A stretch of DNA of 64,000 nt from Dehalococcoidia bacterium (GTDB lineage Bacteria > Chloroflexota > Dehalococcoidia > SM23-28-2 > RBG-16-64-32). Positions 41,558 through 52,325 of this stretch are shown piece after piece. Where the stretch lies: assembly GCA_030649945.1 (NCBI GenBank), contig JAUSFE010000015.1:1-64000 (forward strand), read 5' to 3'. The notes below the pieces were generated by a model that was not told where the DNA came from, ran no database searches, and saw only the letters and a program-made list of their open reading frames with translations. The position numbers and the translations under genes were made by a program. The first letter of the stretch is position 1; each line of letters starts with the position of its first letter.

Positions 41558-41844
41558 ACCACAAAGACACAAAGGCACCAAGCTTGTAGATATAGAACAA
41601 CGGAGAGCGCGAAGAAACCTTTGTGTCTTAGCAGGGTGCTGAAAAACGGGATCTCGTCCCTCCCGCCGCCCCACCCCAAGAAAGAATTAAATCTGGGGGA
41701 CACCCCCAGACCCCCGTCAAAGGGGCTCCGCCCCTCTGCACTCCCCGTTTTCAGCAGCCTGTTAGTGCCTTAGTGGCTACCCCCGGGTGTTCTGCGGCCA
41801 GGCAGAATCGTCTCATCATCTTGGTGCCTTTGTGTCTTTGTGGT
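41558..41844. repeat. ACCACAAAGACACAAAGG inverted-repeat element, interrupted
   Basis: ACCACAAAGACACAAAGGCA at 41558 and its reverse complement ending at 41844 frame this element. A degenerate forward copy also stands at 41518-41534. The MITE at 41632-41761 is inserted inside. The same arms occur at 55999-56090 and 59711-59931. Confidence 0.7.
41632..41761. mobile_element. Complete MITE with terminal inverted repeats and TTAG target duplication
   Basis: 130 bp, left end CAGGGTGCTGAAAAACGGG, right end the inverse of CAGGCTGCTGAAAACGGGG. TTAG stands on both sides (41628-41631, 41762-41765). Removing the element and one TTAG restores TTTGTGTCTTAGTGCCTTAG, a sequence typical of the surrounding repeat family (compare 59798-59823). 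It contains no gene. Partial copies lie at 1161-1266 and 24041-24099. Confidence 0.85.
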
Positions 41845-41887
41845 AACTACTCTCGCCTGGAGGACCACGAAGGCACGCAGGGCCCGT

Positions 41888-41915
41888 TTGACACAAGGGC
41901 GGGCGGGGCTATAAT
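41888..41915 (+). promoter_or_regulatory. Consensus promoter of the amino-acid ABC importer
   Basis: TTGACA (41888-41893), 16 bases, TATAAT (41910-41915). Both hexamers are perfect. A transcript would have a leader of about 43 bases containing AAGGAGGG before the ATG at 41966. Confidence 0.8.
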
Positions 41916-41965
41916 CCAGGCATCCGAGAGCAATCACGCGGGCGCCAAGCGCCAAGGAGGGTCAC

Positions 41966-42832
41966 ATGTTGTCTCGCCGCCTGGTCCGGTTTTCCCTGCT
42001 TCTAACAGTCCTGGTGTTCGCCGCGCTGGCCGTTTTCGCGGGCTGCGGCGACGACGATGAGGAGGACGGTGGCGGCGGCGGCGGCAAGATCGACGTCTCG
42101 GGCGTGCCGGAGGTGACGGACGGGAAGCTGACCATCGGCTCGGACATCGCCTACGCGCCGGTGGAGTACTACGAGGAAGGGACGCAGAACGCCACCGGGC
42201 TGGACGTGGACCTGGCGAAGGCGCTGGCCACGGCGCTGGGCGTGGAGGTGGAGTTCAAGCAGGTGGCAGACTTCTCGGGTATCGTCGGCGACCTGAAAGT
42301 GAAGCGCTACGACATCGTGATGTCCGCCATCAGCATCACGCCGACGCGGGAGGCGGAGATCGCTTTCGTGCCGTACTTCGGCCCGGTGGGCACGGGCATC
42401 CTGACGCCCAAGGGGAACCCGGATAACTTCGCGAAGCTGGAGGACCTGTGCGGGCACAAGGTCGCCGCCCAGGTGGGGACGTACCAGGTGGACCAGGTGG
42501 GCGTGCTGAACGACGGCGCCTGCAAGGCCGACCCGATAGACCTCACCACCTTCCCGGACAACCCGGCCTCCGTGCAGGAGCTGAGCGTGGGGCGCGTGGA
42601 AGCGCAGCTGGCGGACGACCCCGTCGTGGCGTACAACGCGGCGCAATCGGACGGGAAGCTGGAGGTGGCGGCGACAGGGTTCGAGTCCGCCACGTACGGG
42701 ATCGGCGTGCGCAAGGACTCGCCGGAGCTGAAGGCGGCGCTGGAGAAGGCCTTGAAGCAGATTAGGGACGACGGCACGTACGACCAGGTCCTGAAGAAGT
42801 GGGGACAGGAGGAGTTCGCGCTGAAGCCTTAG
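41966..42832 (+). CDS. Polar amino-acid ABC transporter substrate-binding lipoprotein
   Basis: A 288-residue lipoprotein with AAGGAGGG before the ATG. The lipobox VFAGC puts the lipidated cysteine at 27, followed by an Asp/Glu/Gly linker. Family 3 features: LTIGSDIAYAPVEYYEEG, TGLDVDLAKALATALGVEVEF, the YDIVMSAISITPTREAEIAF block and KLEDLCGHKVAAQVGTYQ. Ligands are polar amino acids such as glutamine, arginine or cystine. It is first in a three-gene operon with permease and ATPase, after a consensus promoter. A hairpin after the stop probably raises its level over the downstream genes. Confidence 0.94.
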   Translation: MLSRRLVRFSLLLTVLVFAALAVFAGCGDDDEEDGGGGGGKIDVSGVPEVTDGKLTIGSDIAYAPVEYYEEGTQNATGLDVDLAKALATALGVEVEFKQVADFSGIVGDLKVKRYDIVMSAISITPTREAEIAFVPYFGPVGTGILTPKGNPDNFAKLEDLCGHKVAAQVGTYQVDQVGVLNDGACKADPIDLTTFPDNPASVQELSVGRVEAQLADDPVVAYNAAQSDGKLEVAATGFESATYGIGVRKDSPELKAALEKALKQIRDDGTYDQVLKKWGQEEFALKP

Positions 42833-42855
42833 GCAAGGCTGCGATTCTGTGATGA

Positions 42856-42887
42856 ACAGCCCCGGGACACCGCGCGCCGGGGGCTGT
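42856..42887 (+). terminator. Attenuating hairpin after the binding-protein gene
   Basis: ACAGCCCCGG pairs with CCGGGGGCTGT (one bulged G). It stands 23 bases after the stop and 46 before the permease start. No T-run, so partial read-through to the permease is expected. Confidence 0.5.
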
Positions 42888-42933
42888 TCTGGCATGAGGG
42901 CTGCGATACACGGGCAGACAGAGGAGGGCGGCA

Positions 42934-43689
42934 ATGCCTCTGGCCATAGAGTTCGATTTCGGCGCGGTACAACACTTCCTCTTCAACGCCCAGATCAGGC
43001 ACGGGGCCTGGGTGACCATCCAGGTGGCCGTGATCGCCCAGGCGCTGGGCATCCTGCTGGGAGGCGTGTTCGCGCTCATGCGCATCTCCCGCAACCCGGT
43101 GGCCAGGTTCGTCGCCGGCCTCTACGTCTGGTTCTTCCGGGGCACGCCGGCGCTCTTGCAGCTCTTCATCCTCTACTTCGGGCTGCCACAGCTGATCAAC
43201 AACCAGACGTTCACGAACGAGCTCACGGCCTACCGGGCGGCGATCCTGGCGTTCGCGGTGAACGAGGGGTCCTACATGACGGAGATCGTGCGGGCGGGCA
43301 TCCTCTCCGTGGAGAGCGGGCAGATGGACGCGGCCAAATCACTGGGGATGACGCAGCTGCAGGCGATGCGGCACATCGTGCTGCCGCAGGCGCTGCGGGT
43401 GGTGGTGCCGCCGACCGGGAACGAGTTCATCGCCATGCTCAAGAACACGTCGCTGGCATCGACGATCGGGCTGATTGAGCTGCTGGGGGCTTCGCGCCTC
43501 ATCTATTCTGTCAACTTCAAGTTCATGGAGCTGCTGGCGACGGCGGCAATCTGGTACCTGGCGTTCACGACCGCGTTCAGCATCCTGCAGGCGGAGCTGG
43601 AGCGGGTGCTGGCGGCGGGCGAGCGCGAGCGCGCGCAGACGCTGTTCTCGCGGATGATCGACCTGATGGGAGGGCGGCGCGGGACTTGA
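42934..43689 (+). CDS. Polar amino-acid ABC transporter permease
   Basis: A 251-residue membrane protein of the HisM/GlnP type, start ATG behind GGAGGG. QIRHGAWVTIQVAVIAQALGI is the conserved start of the permease domain. WFFRGTPALLQLFILYFGLP and the EAA loop MDAAKSLGMTQLQAMRHIVLPQALRVVVPPTGNEFIAMLKNTSL are diagnostic. Five helices. The basic C-terminus is unremarkable. Confidence 0.95.
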   Translation: MPLAIEFDFGAVQHFLFNAQIRHGAWVTIQVAVIAQALGILLGGVFALMRISRNPVARFVAGLYVWFFRGTPALLQLFILYFGLPQLINNQTFTNELTAYRAAILAFAVNEGSYMTEIVRAGILSVESGQMDAAKSLGMTQLQAMRHIVLPQALRVVVPPTGNEFIAMLKNTSLASTIGLIELLGASRLIYSVNFKFMELLATAAIWYLAFTTAFSILQAELERVLAAGERERAQTLFSRMIDLMGGRRGT

Positions 43690-43698
43690 GGCCCGGAC

Positions 43699-43717
43699 CC
43701 TGCCTACCGCAGGCAGG
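43699..43717. repeat. Variant of the dispersed CCTGCCT palindrome
   Basis: CCTGCCT-ACCGC-AGGCAGG, a shortened form of the palindrome at 1215, sits between permease and ATPase genes and 14 bases before the -10-like TAGAAT. Confidence 0.7.
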
Positions 43718-43730
43718 CCCGCGCACCCGG

Positions 43731-43736
43731 TAGAAT
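43731..43736 (+). promoter_or_regulatory. -10-like box before the ATPase gene
   Basis: TAGAAT nine bases before ATG 43746, the same arrangement as at 26137 and 7552. It may give an internal, near-leaderless promoter for the ATPase. Confidence 0.35.
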
Positions 43737-43745
43737 GACGGTGCC

Positions 43746-44513
43746 ATGAACGAAGGGCCGATGGTGCGCGTGATCGACGCGCACAAGCGTTACGGGCGGC
43801 TGGAGGTGCTGCGCGGCGTTTCGCTGGACGTGCAGCGGGGCGAGGTGGTGGTGCTGCTGGGGCCCAGCGGCTCCGGCAAGACCACGCTGCTGCGCTGCCT
43901 CAACCACCTGGAACCGCTGAACTCCGGGCGCATCTACGTGGACGGCGAGCTGGTGGGCTACCGGGAGCGCAACGGACGGCTGGTGGAGGACCGGGAGCCG
44001 GAGATCGCGCGCAAGCGGGCGGCGATCGGCATGGTGTTCCAGCGCTTCAACCTGTTCCCGCACCTGACCGCGCTGGGCAACGTGACGGCGGCGCCGGTCC
44101 GCGTCAAGAAGATGCCGCGGAAGGAGGCCGAGGAGATGGGCCGCCGCCTGCTGGAGAAGGTGGGGCTGGCGGCGAAAGTGGACGGCTATCCCTCGCAGCT
44201 CTCCGGCGGCCAGCAGCAGCGCGTGGCGATCGCGCGGGCGCTGGCCATGGAGCCCAAGCTGATGCTCTTCGACGAGCCCACGTCCGCGCTGGACCCCGAG
44301 CTGGTGGGCGAGGTGCTGGACGTGATGAAGGCGCTGGCGAAGGACGGCATGACGATGATAGTGGTCACGCACGAGATGGGCTTCGCCCGCGAGGTGGCGT
44401 CGCGCGCCGTCTTCATGGACGAGGGCGTCATTGTGGAAGAGGGGACGCCCGCGCAGTTGCTGCAGGACCCCCAGCAGGAGCGGACGAAGGCGTTCCTGAG
44501 CAGGATTTTGTAG
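43746..44513 (+). CDS. Polar amino-acid ABC transporter ATP-binding protein
   Basis: A 255-residue ATPase of the GlnQ/HisP class. Walker [10 protein letters not shown] near 38, Q-loop [16 protein letters not shown], signature [17 protein letters not shown], Walker [15 protein letters not shown] and H-loop [12 protein letters not shown] are all intact. [20 protein letters not shown] before the Q-loop is a GlnQ-class insertion. It completes the importer with the genes at 41966 and 42934. Confidence 0.97.
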   Translation: MNEGPMVRVIDAHKRYGRLEVLRGVSLDVQRGEVVVLLGPSGSGKTTLLRCLNHLEPLNSGRIYVDGELVGYRERNGRLVEDREPEIARKRAAIGMVFQRFNLFPHLTALGNVTAAPVRVKKMPRKEAEEMGRRLLEKVGLAAKVDGYPSQLSGGQQQRVAIARALAMEPKLMLFDEPTSALDPELVGEVLDVMKALAKDGMTMIVVTHEMGFAREVASRAVFMDEGVIVEEGTPAQLLQDPQQERTKAFLSRIL

Positions 44514-44574
44514 GTGTTGGGTGTTAGGTGTTAGGTGTTAGGTGTCGGCTGACCGCTGACCGCTGACCGCTGAC
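44514..44574. repeat. Two adjacent 7-bp tandem repeats
   Basis: Four units of GTGTTRG (44514-44545) are followed by nearly four units of CTGACCG (44549-44574), beginning at the base after the ATPase stop. Such tracts vary by slippage. Confidence 0.75.
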
Positions 44575-44728
44575 ACCTCCCACCGTTTGACAGGCCAGCG
44601 GCTTTCCGGCAGTATCGTGGTAACCCGTGTCATTAAGGGCGCGCCCTCCGGCCTCCGCCTGAGGCGGACCGGCCTGCATACAACGCGCCCGCCTGCGGCG
44701 GGGGAGACGCTCAGGGGGTTGGCTACAG

Positions 44729-47485
44729 ATAGCTACCAGCAGCGTTCTGCATATACGGGACGGCGAGGAAGCCCGCAGTTGCTTCCTCGGGCGCAGCAGC
44801 TTCGCCATCGGCCGCGCCGCCGATAACCAGGCGGTCCTCGAAGATTCCCGCGTATCGCGCCGCCATGCCCGCATCGAATGGCGGGACGGCGCCTACTACC
44901 TCAGCGACCTGGGGAGCGCGAACGGCACGCGCCTGAACGGCGCCGAGATCGAGCCGAAGGCGCCGGCTGCGCTCAAGGACGGCGACCAGATCGGCATCGG
45001 GCGGTTCGAAATCCGCTTCGCGGAGGAGCAGGAGCCGGCGGACCTGAGCGCCATGACCGTGGCCGAGAAGACCTACGTGGGCGGGCCGGCGCCCGGGGCC
45101 GCCGCCGCGGGCGCGGCCAGCCTCATCGTGGCCGCCGGCGGCGCGGCCCAGGAGTACGCGCTGGGGCCTGGCGCGCTGATCATCGGCCGCGACCCGGCGA
45201 GCGACATCCCGGTGGACGACCCAAAGGTCTCGCGCCGGCACGCGGAGGTGCGGCCCGCCGCGGGCGGCTACGAGATCGTGGACGCGGGCAGCGCCAACGG
45301 CCTCTTCCTGGGGACCACGAAGGTGGAGCGCAGGGCGCTGGCAGACGGCGATGTCCTGCGCATTGGCCGGCACACCACGCTCACGTACCGGTCGGGCGCG
45401 CCGCCGCCCGCGCGTGTGGAGCTGGGCGAGCAGACGGTATTGACGGTGGGCCGCGACCCGGAGAACGCCATCGTCCTGGACCACCCGTCCGTGTCCGCGC
45501 GGCAGGTGGCGATCATGAACCGCGGGGGACAGGTCTTCGTCGAGGACGCCGGCTCCTCGTCGGACACCTACGTGAACGCCCAGCCCCTGGCCCGGGGAGA
45601 GCTGCGGCCGCTGCAGCCGGGCGACATCGTGCAGGTGGGGCCGACGAAGTTCGTGGTGGCCGGCCAGGCGCTGCAGCGGGTGGACGAATCGCGCGATATC
45701 CGGCTGGACGCGCTGCACCTGCAGAAAACGGTGGCCAAGGGGCGAAACCTCCTCCAGGACATCTCGCTGGCCATCGAGCCACAGGAGTTTGTGGCGATCG
45801 TCGGCGTCAGCGGCGCCGGCAAGTCCACACTGCTCGATGCGCTCAACGGGTTCCGGCGGCCCACGGAGGGGCGGGTGCTGGTGAACGGCACCGACCTGTA
45901 CCGCAACTACGACGCCTACCGCTCGCTCCTGGGCTACGTGCCGCAGGACGACACGATCCACAAGGAGCTGACGGTCTACGAGGCGCTGGACTACGCGGGG
46001 CGCCTCCGCCTGCCGGCGGACACCCGGCCGGCGGAGCGCCGGGCGCGGGTGGAAGAGGTGATGGAGACGCTGGGGCTGACGGAGCGGCGCGACGTGCCCA
46101 TCCAGAGGCTGAGCGGCGGCCAGCGCAAGCGCGTCTGCATCGGCACGGAGCTGCTGACGCAGCCGGGCCTCTTCTACCTGGACGAGGCGACGTCCGGGCT
46201 GGACCCGGGGACGGAGAGCCAGATGATGCGGCTGCTGCGCCGCCTGGCGGACGAGGGCCATACGGTGCTGCTGGTGACGCACGCGACGAAGAACGTGATG
46301 CTGTGCGACCAGGCGGTGTTCCTGGCCAAGGGCGGGCACCTGGCGTACTACGGGCCCCCGGAGGAGGCGCTGGCCTACTTCGGCGTGCCGGACTTCGACG
46401 CCATCTACGAGAAGCTGGAAGGCGAGCTGAGCCCGGAAGAGTGGGGCGAACGCTACCGCCGCTCCGCCCAGTACGAAAAGTTCGTCGTAGACCGGCTGCA
46501 GTCGCAGTACGGGGCGCTGGTGCGGCCGCCGCCCGCGCGGCCCGGCGGGGACGGCGAGGGCGGCACCCCGGCCGCGGCCCGGGCACCCGCACGGCGGGGC
46601 CGCAGGGTGTCCGGGCTGCTCCAGTTCCGCATCATGGCCGCGCGCTACCTGCGCATCATCGCGCGGGACCGCGTGAACCTGGGCCTGCTCTTCCTGGTGG
46701 CGCCGCTGTTGGCCAGCATCGACCTCATCGCCTGGCCCAGAGATGTCCTGGACCCCCGGATCGGCGACGCCAGCCGCGCGCTCACCATGCTCTTCATGGC
46801 CGCGCTCATTCCGTTCCTCGTGGGCTCCCTCAGCTCCGTGCGGGAGATCGTCAAGGAATCGGCGGTGTACCGGCGCGAGCGCACCGTGGGCCTGGGGGTA
46901 CTGCCCTACCTGCTGTCCAAGATATCCGTGGGGTTCATCTTCGCCCTCTACCACGCGGGGGCGCTGCTGGCGCTGAAGCTGGCGGCGGTGGACCTGGGCA
47001 GCGGCGGGACGGACGGTATTATCCAGGTCTACGTGACGATTGCGCTGGCCGCGATGTCCGGCGTGATGTGGGGGCTGGTGATTTCGACGCTGGCGCCGCG
47101 CGAGGAACAGGCGATGCTCATGGTGATCATCGTCGTCGTCGTGCAGATGGTGTTCTCCGGCGGGCTGGTGGCGCTGGGCGAGATTGGGCCCATCGGCCAG
47201 GGACTGGGTTCCATCACGAGCAGCAAGTGGGCGTTCCAGGCGCTGGCCACGGCCACGCAGGTGAAGTCCGGCGATTGTGTCGTGAGCCTGGCGGACTGCC
47301 GCCTGCCCGGCATCCAGCTGTACGCCACGGACCCCGAGCGCGCGGCCTATCTGAAGCCCATCGAGGACCGCTTCGGGGGCGTGTTCGGCGAAGACGTCCT
47401 GATCGCCTGGCTGGCCATGGGGGCGATCATCGCCGGGCTCTGCGTGGCGCTGTACGTGCTGCAGAAGCGCAAGGACGTGATCTGA
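44729..47485 (+). CDS. Triple-FHA-domain ABC transporter (ABCG-like fusion)
   Basis: One polypeptide of about 918 residues if read from the start of its first domain. FHA1 (about 5-100) has FAIGRAADN, SRRHARIEW and LGSANGTRLNG. FHA2 has IIGRDPASD, SRRHAEV and AGSANG. FHA3 has TVGRDPENA and SARQVAI. Then come an ABCG-type ATPase (GVSGAGKSTLLDAL, LSGGQRKRV, LDEATSGLD) and a six-helix ABC-2 domain ending LYVLQKRKDVI. No ATG, GTG or TTG precedes FHA1 in frame. The likely start is ATA at 44729, 10 bases after AGGGGG. The first normal start, ATG 45053, would remove FHA1. FHA domains bind phosphothreonine; a Ser/Thr kinase is encoded 1.3 kb downstream. Substrate unknown. Confidence 0.85.
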   Translation: MATSSVLHIRDGEEARSCFLGRSSFAIGRAADNQAVLEDSRVSRRHARIEWRDGAYYLSDLGSANGTRLNGAEIEPKAPAALKDGDQIGIGRFEIRFAEEQEPADLSAMTVAEKTYVGGPAPGAAAAGAASLIVAAGGAAQEYALGPGALIIGRDPASDIPVDDPKVSRRHAEVRPAAGGYEIVDAGSANGLFLGTTKVERRALADGDVLRIGRHTTLTYRSGAPPPARVELGEQTVLTVGRDPENAIVLDHPSVSARQVAIMNRGGQVFVEDAGSSSDTYVNAQPLARGELRPLQPGDIVQVGPTKFVVAGQALQRVDESRDIRLDALHLQKTVAKGRNLLQDISLAIEPQEFVAIVGVSGAGKSTLLDALNGFRRPTEGRVLVNGTDLYRNYDAYRSLLGYVPQDDTIHKELTVYEALDYAGRLRLPADTRPAERRARVEEVMETLGLTERRDVPIQRLSGGQRKRVCIGTELLTQPGLFYLDEATSGLDPGTESQMMRLLRRLADEGHTVLLVTHATKNVMLCDQAVFLAKGGHLAYYGPPEEALAYFGVPDFDAIYEKLEGELSPEEWGERYRRSAQYEKFVVDRLQSQYGALVRPPPARPGGDGEGGTPAAARAPARRGRRVSGLLQFRIMAARYLRIIARDRVNLGLLFLVAPLLASIDLIAWPRDVLDPRIGDASRALTMLFMAALIPFLVGSLSSVREIVKESAVYRRERTVGLGVLPYLLSKISVGFIFALYHAGALLALKLAAVDLGSGGTDGIIQVYVTIALAAMSGVMWGLVISTLAPREEQAMLMVIIVVVVQMVFSGGLVALGEIGPIGQGLGSITSSKWAFQALATATQVKSGDCVVSLADCRLPGIQLYATDPERAAYLKPIEDRFGGVFGEDVLIAWLAMGAIIAGLCVALYVLQKRKDVI

Positions 47486-47842
47486 CACCCGTGGGGAAGG
47501 GCGTCCCGAAGCTGGTGCTGCTGGGAGCCGGCCGGCGGGGTGCGGCGCGCCCAGGAGGGGCACTGGCGCCGCGTAGACCCCCCTCAGCGGGGACGCCGGC
47601 GATGACACGATCCCGGAGTCGTGCGCCGTCGTGGCGGGCTCAGACGTCCATCCCATCCGCCAGCACCACTCTTCGCTCTTCGCTGACAGCGACTTCAAGA
47701 TGCGCCTGAAGCTGGAACTGACGCGGCCGGTCCCATCCTTACGTGCGATGAAGCAGGGTGAGCCGACCGTTTCCGTTCGATGCTACCCGAGGCCGCGACG
47801 CCCCGGTAGAGATGGCGCCGCGGGAGCGGCGGGAGGGTGGCC
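47486..47842. other. Intergenic region without recognisable gene
   Basis: About 357 GC-rich bases. Open frames exist on both strands but none has a ribosome-binding site with a recognisable product. The best plus-strand frame (ending at the next gene) has a biased, unstructured composition. I see no strong hairpin terminator. Confidence 0.35.
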
Positions 47843-48822
47843 ATGACAGTGCCGGGGAGGCCGCTGGGCAGACTGGCGGCCAACCTGCTGGTGCTGGCCT
47901 TGTACCACACCCTTTCCCGGCTGCCCTTCGGCCTGCGCTACCGCGTGGCGATGGCGGCCGGCAGGGCAATTTACCTGGCCTGGGGCAAGGGCCGCGCCAG
48001 GCTGAAGCACAACCTATCGCTGATCGCGCCGGGGCTGGGCGGCGAGGAGCTGGAGGCGCTGGCGCGGGAGGTGCTCAAGACGATAGTGCGGGACTGGGCG
48101 GCCCTCTTCAGAACCGGCAAGAGCGACCTTGTTGAGACGACGCGCCTGCTGGAGGTGGAGGGCGCCGCAAACGTGATCGCCCGCGTCGTCAACCGGGGCG
48201 GGCGCGCCTTTGCCGACCGCGTGGTGCTGGCCGGCATCCACATGGGGTCTTTCGGGGCCGGACTGGACGCCTTCAGCCTGTTCCAGATCCCCGTCTACGC
48301 ACCGGCGGAGAGTATACGGCCGGACGCGCTGCTGCGCCTGATGGTGAAGCTGCGCTCGCGGGGATTCCTGCGCCTGGAGCCAATTGAGCGCGGGACGACG
48401 CGGGCCAGGATGGCGCAGCGGATGGACTGCGGCTGGGCGGTGGGCGTGATGGTGGACATCATGTCACGGCGACCGGGAGGCGGCGTGGCCTGCCGCGTAG
48501 GCGACGGGGTGGGCTGGTTCGAGACGGGAGCGGTGCGGCTGGCGCTGGAGAGGCAAGCCGTGATCTTCCCGATCTTCGTGCTCTGGACCGGCGAAAAGTA
48601 CCGCATCGTGGTGGAAGAGGAGTTCCGGCCCGTGGCCTCGGGGGACGCGGACCGGGACGTTGAGGTAAACACGCGGCGGCTGATCGAGGAGCGGATCGCG
48701 CCGTGGATAGAGCTGCACCCGGGGCAGTGGATGCAGGCCCCTTGGGCCGGCCTGGCGCCGGCGCCGCACACGCCGGGCGCGGCGGCCGGGCCGCTGGAGA
48801 CGGCGCGGGACCCCGGCCGGCC

Positions 48823-48838
<16 letters not shown>
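47843..48838 (+). CDS. HtrB/LpxL-type lysophospholipid acyltransferase homologue
   Basis: A 331-residue protein from ATG 47843 with GGGAGGGTGG upstream. LLVLALYHTLSRLPFGLRYRVAMAAGRAIY is the N-terminal membrane anchor. RLKHNLSLIAPGL and REVLKTIVRDWAALF match the family. The acyltransferase motif normally HxxxxD/E reads H133-MGSFG, so the acidic partner at the fifth position is missing, with the next acidic residue three further on. ERGTTRARMAQRM and DIMSRRPGGGVACRVG match later blocks. In one-membrane bacteria such enzymes acylate glycolipids. The end overlaps the kinase gene on the other strand by 16 bases. Confidence 0.82.
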
Positions 48839-51231
<2,393 letters not shown>

Positions 51232-51358
51232 GGCCTGTTCCCCCAACCTGCGAGTGCGGTCCGTTCTTCTGTAGTATAGCCCGCCCGCCCCCAGACCGGC
51301 CACCGCCTCTGCGGCCGTGACGTGCTAAGCTAAGCCCATCCTAAAACGGGAGCACACA

Positions 51359-52324
51359 ATGGGAGCGGAGCGCACCGGGGCAGCGGATGCCATCAAGGAC
51401 CTGGCGGACCGCCTGAAGGACAACGTCGGCCGGGTCATCGTCGGGCGGGAGCAGGCGGTAGAGCTTCTCCTGGCGGCCCTTCTGGCCGGGGGCCACACGC
51501 TGATTGAGGACGTGCCCGGCACCGGCAAGACCACCCTGGCCAGGGCTATCGCGCGGAGCCTGGGCTGCTCATTCAAGCGCATCCAGTTCACGCCGGACCT
51601 GATGCCGTCCGATGTCACCGGCATCCACTACTACGACCAGAGAGCGGGCGAGTTCCGGTTCCGCGCCGGGCCCATCTTCGCCAACATCGTCCTGGCCGAC
51701 GAGATCAACCGCGCGACTCCCCGCACACAGAGCGCGCTGCTGGAGGCGATGGAGGAGCGCCAGGTGACGGCGGACGGCGTGACGATGCCCCTGCCATCGC
51801 CCTTCCTGGTCCTCGCCACGCAGAACCCGATCGAGCTCGAAGGCACCTTTCCCCTGCCGGAAGCCCAGCTCGACCGGTTCATGATGCGTCTCACCATCGG
51901 CTACCCTTCGGCGGACGAAGAGGACGCCATCCTCGTGCGCTTCCAGGACCACAGCCCAATGGAGGCGCTGGAGCCGGTGGTGAGCGCCGAGGACATGCTG
52001 CGGCTGCGCGACCTGGTGCCAAAGGTGCACTGCGAGCCCTCCGTGCGGCGCTACATCGTGGCCATCGTGCAGGCCACGCGGCGGCACCCGGCGCTGGACC
52101 TGGGCGCCAGCCCCCGCGCCAGCCTGGCAATGCTGCGCGCCGCGCGCGCTCTGGCCGCCGGCGGCGGCCGGGACTACGTACTCCCGGACGACGCCAAGCG
52201 CCTGGCCCGGGTCATGCTGCCTCACCGGCTGATCCTGAGCTCGCAGAGCCGGCTGCGGGGACGTGACGCCGCCGCCGTCCTGGAAGAGGTGCTGGCCGAA
52301 GTGCCGGTCCCCGTAGAGGGATGA
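51359..52324 (+). CDS. MoxR-family AAA ATPase
   Basis: A 321-residue cytosolic AAA+ protein. VIVGREQAVELLLAALLAGGHTLIEDVPGTGKTTLARAIA contains Walker A. FRAGPIFANIVLADEINRATPRTQSALLEAMEERQVT has Walker B and the MoxR-specific loop. LATQNPIELEGTFPLPEAQLDRFMMRL is sensor 1. MoxR ATPases act as chaperones for metal or complex assembly. It is the first gene of a three-gene operon with DUF58 and DUF4129 proteins, one base apart from the next, a widespread arrangement. Confidence 0.95.
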   Translation: MGAERTGAADAIKDLADRLKDNVGRVIVGREQAVELLLAALLAGGHTLIEDVPGTGKTTLARAIARSLGCSFKRIQFTPDLMPSDVTGIHYYDQRAGEFRFRAGPIFANIVLADEINRATPRTQSALLEAMEERQVTADGVTMPLPSPFLVLATQNPIELEGTFPLPEAQLDRFMMRLTIGYPSADEEDAILVRFQDHSPMEALEPVVSAEDMLRLRDLVPKVHCEPSVRRYIVAIVQATRRHPALDLGASPRASLAMLRAARALAAGGGRDYVLPDDAKRLARVMLPHRLILSSQSRLRGRDAAAVLEEVLAEVPVPVEG

Positions 52325-52325
52325 G

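Noticed and set aside
44723-47698. A 991-codon minus-strand frame opposite the FHA-ABC gene
   Set aside because: It is antisense to strongly conserved FHA, Walker and transmembrane coding sequence and has no recognisable product.
47486-47842. A possible extra gene between the FHA-ABC and HtrB genes
   Set aside because: Frames exist on both strands but none has a good ribosome-binding site, a recognisable motif or typical composition.
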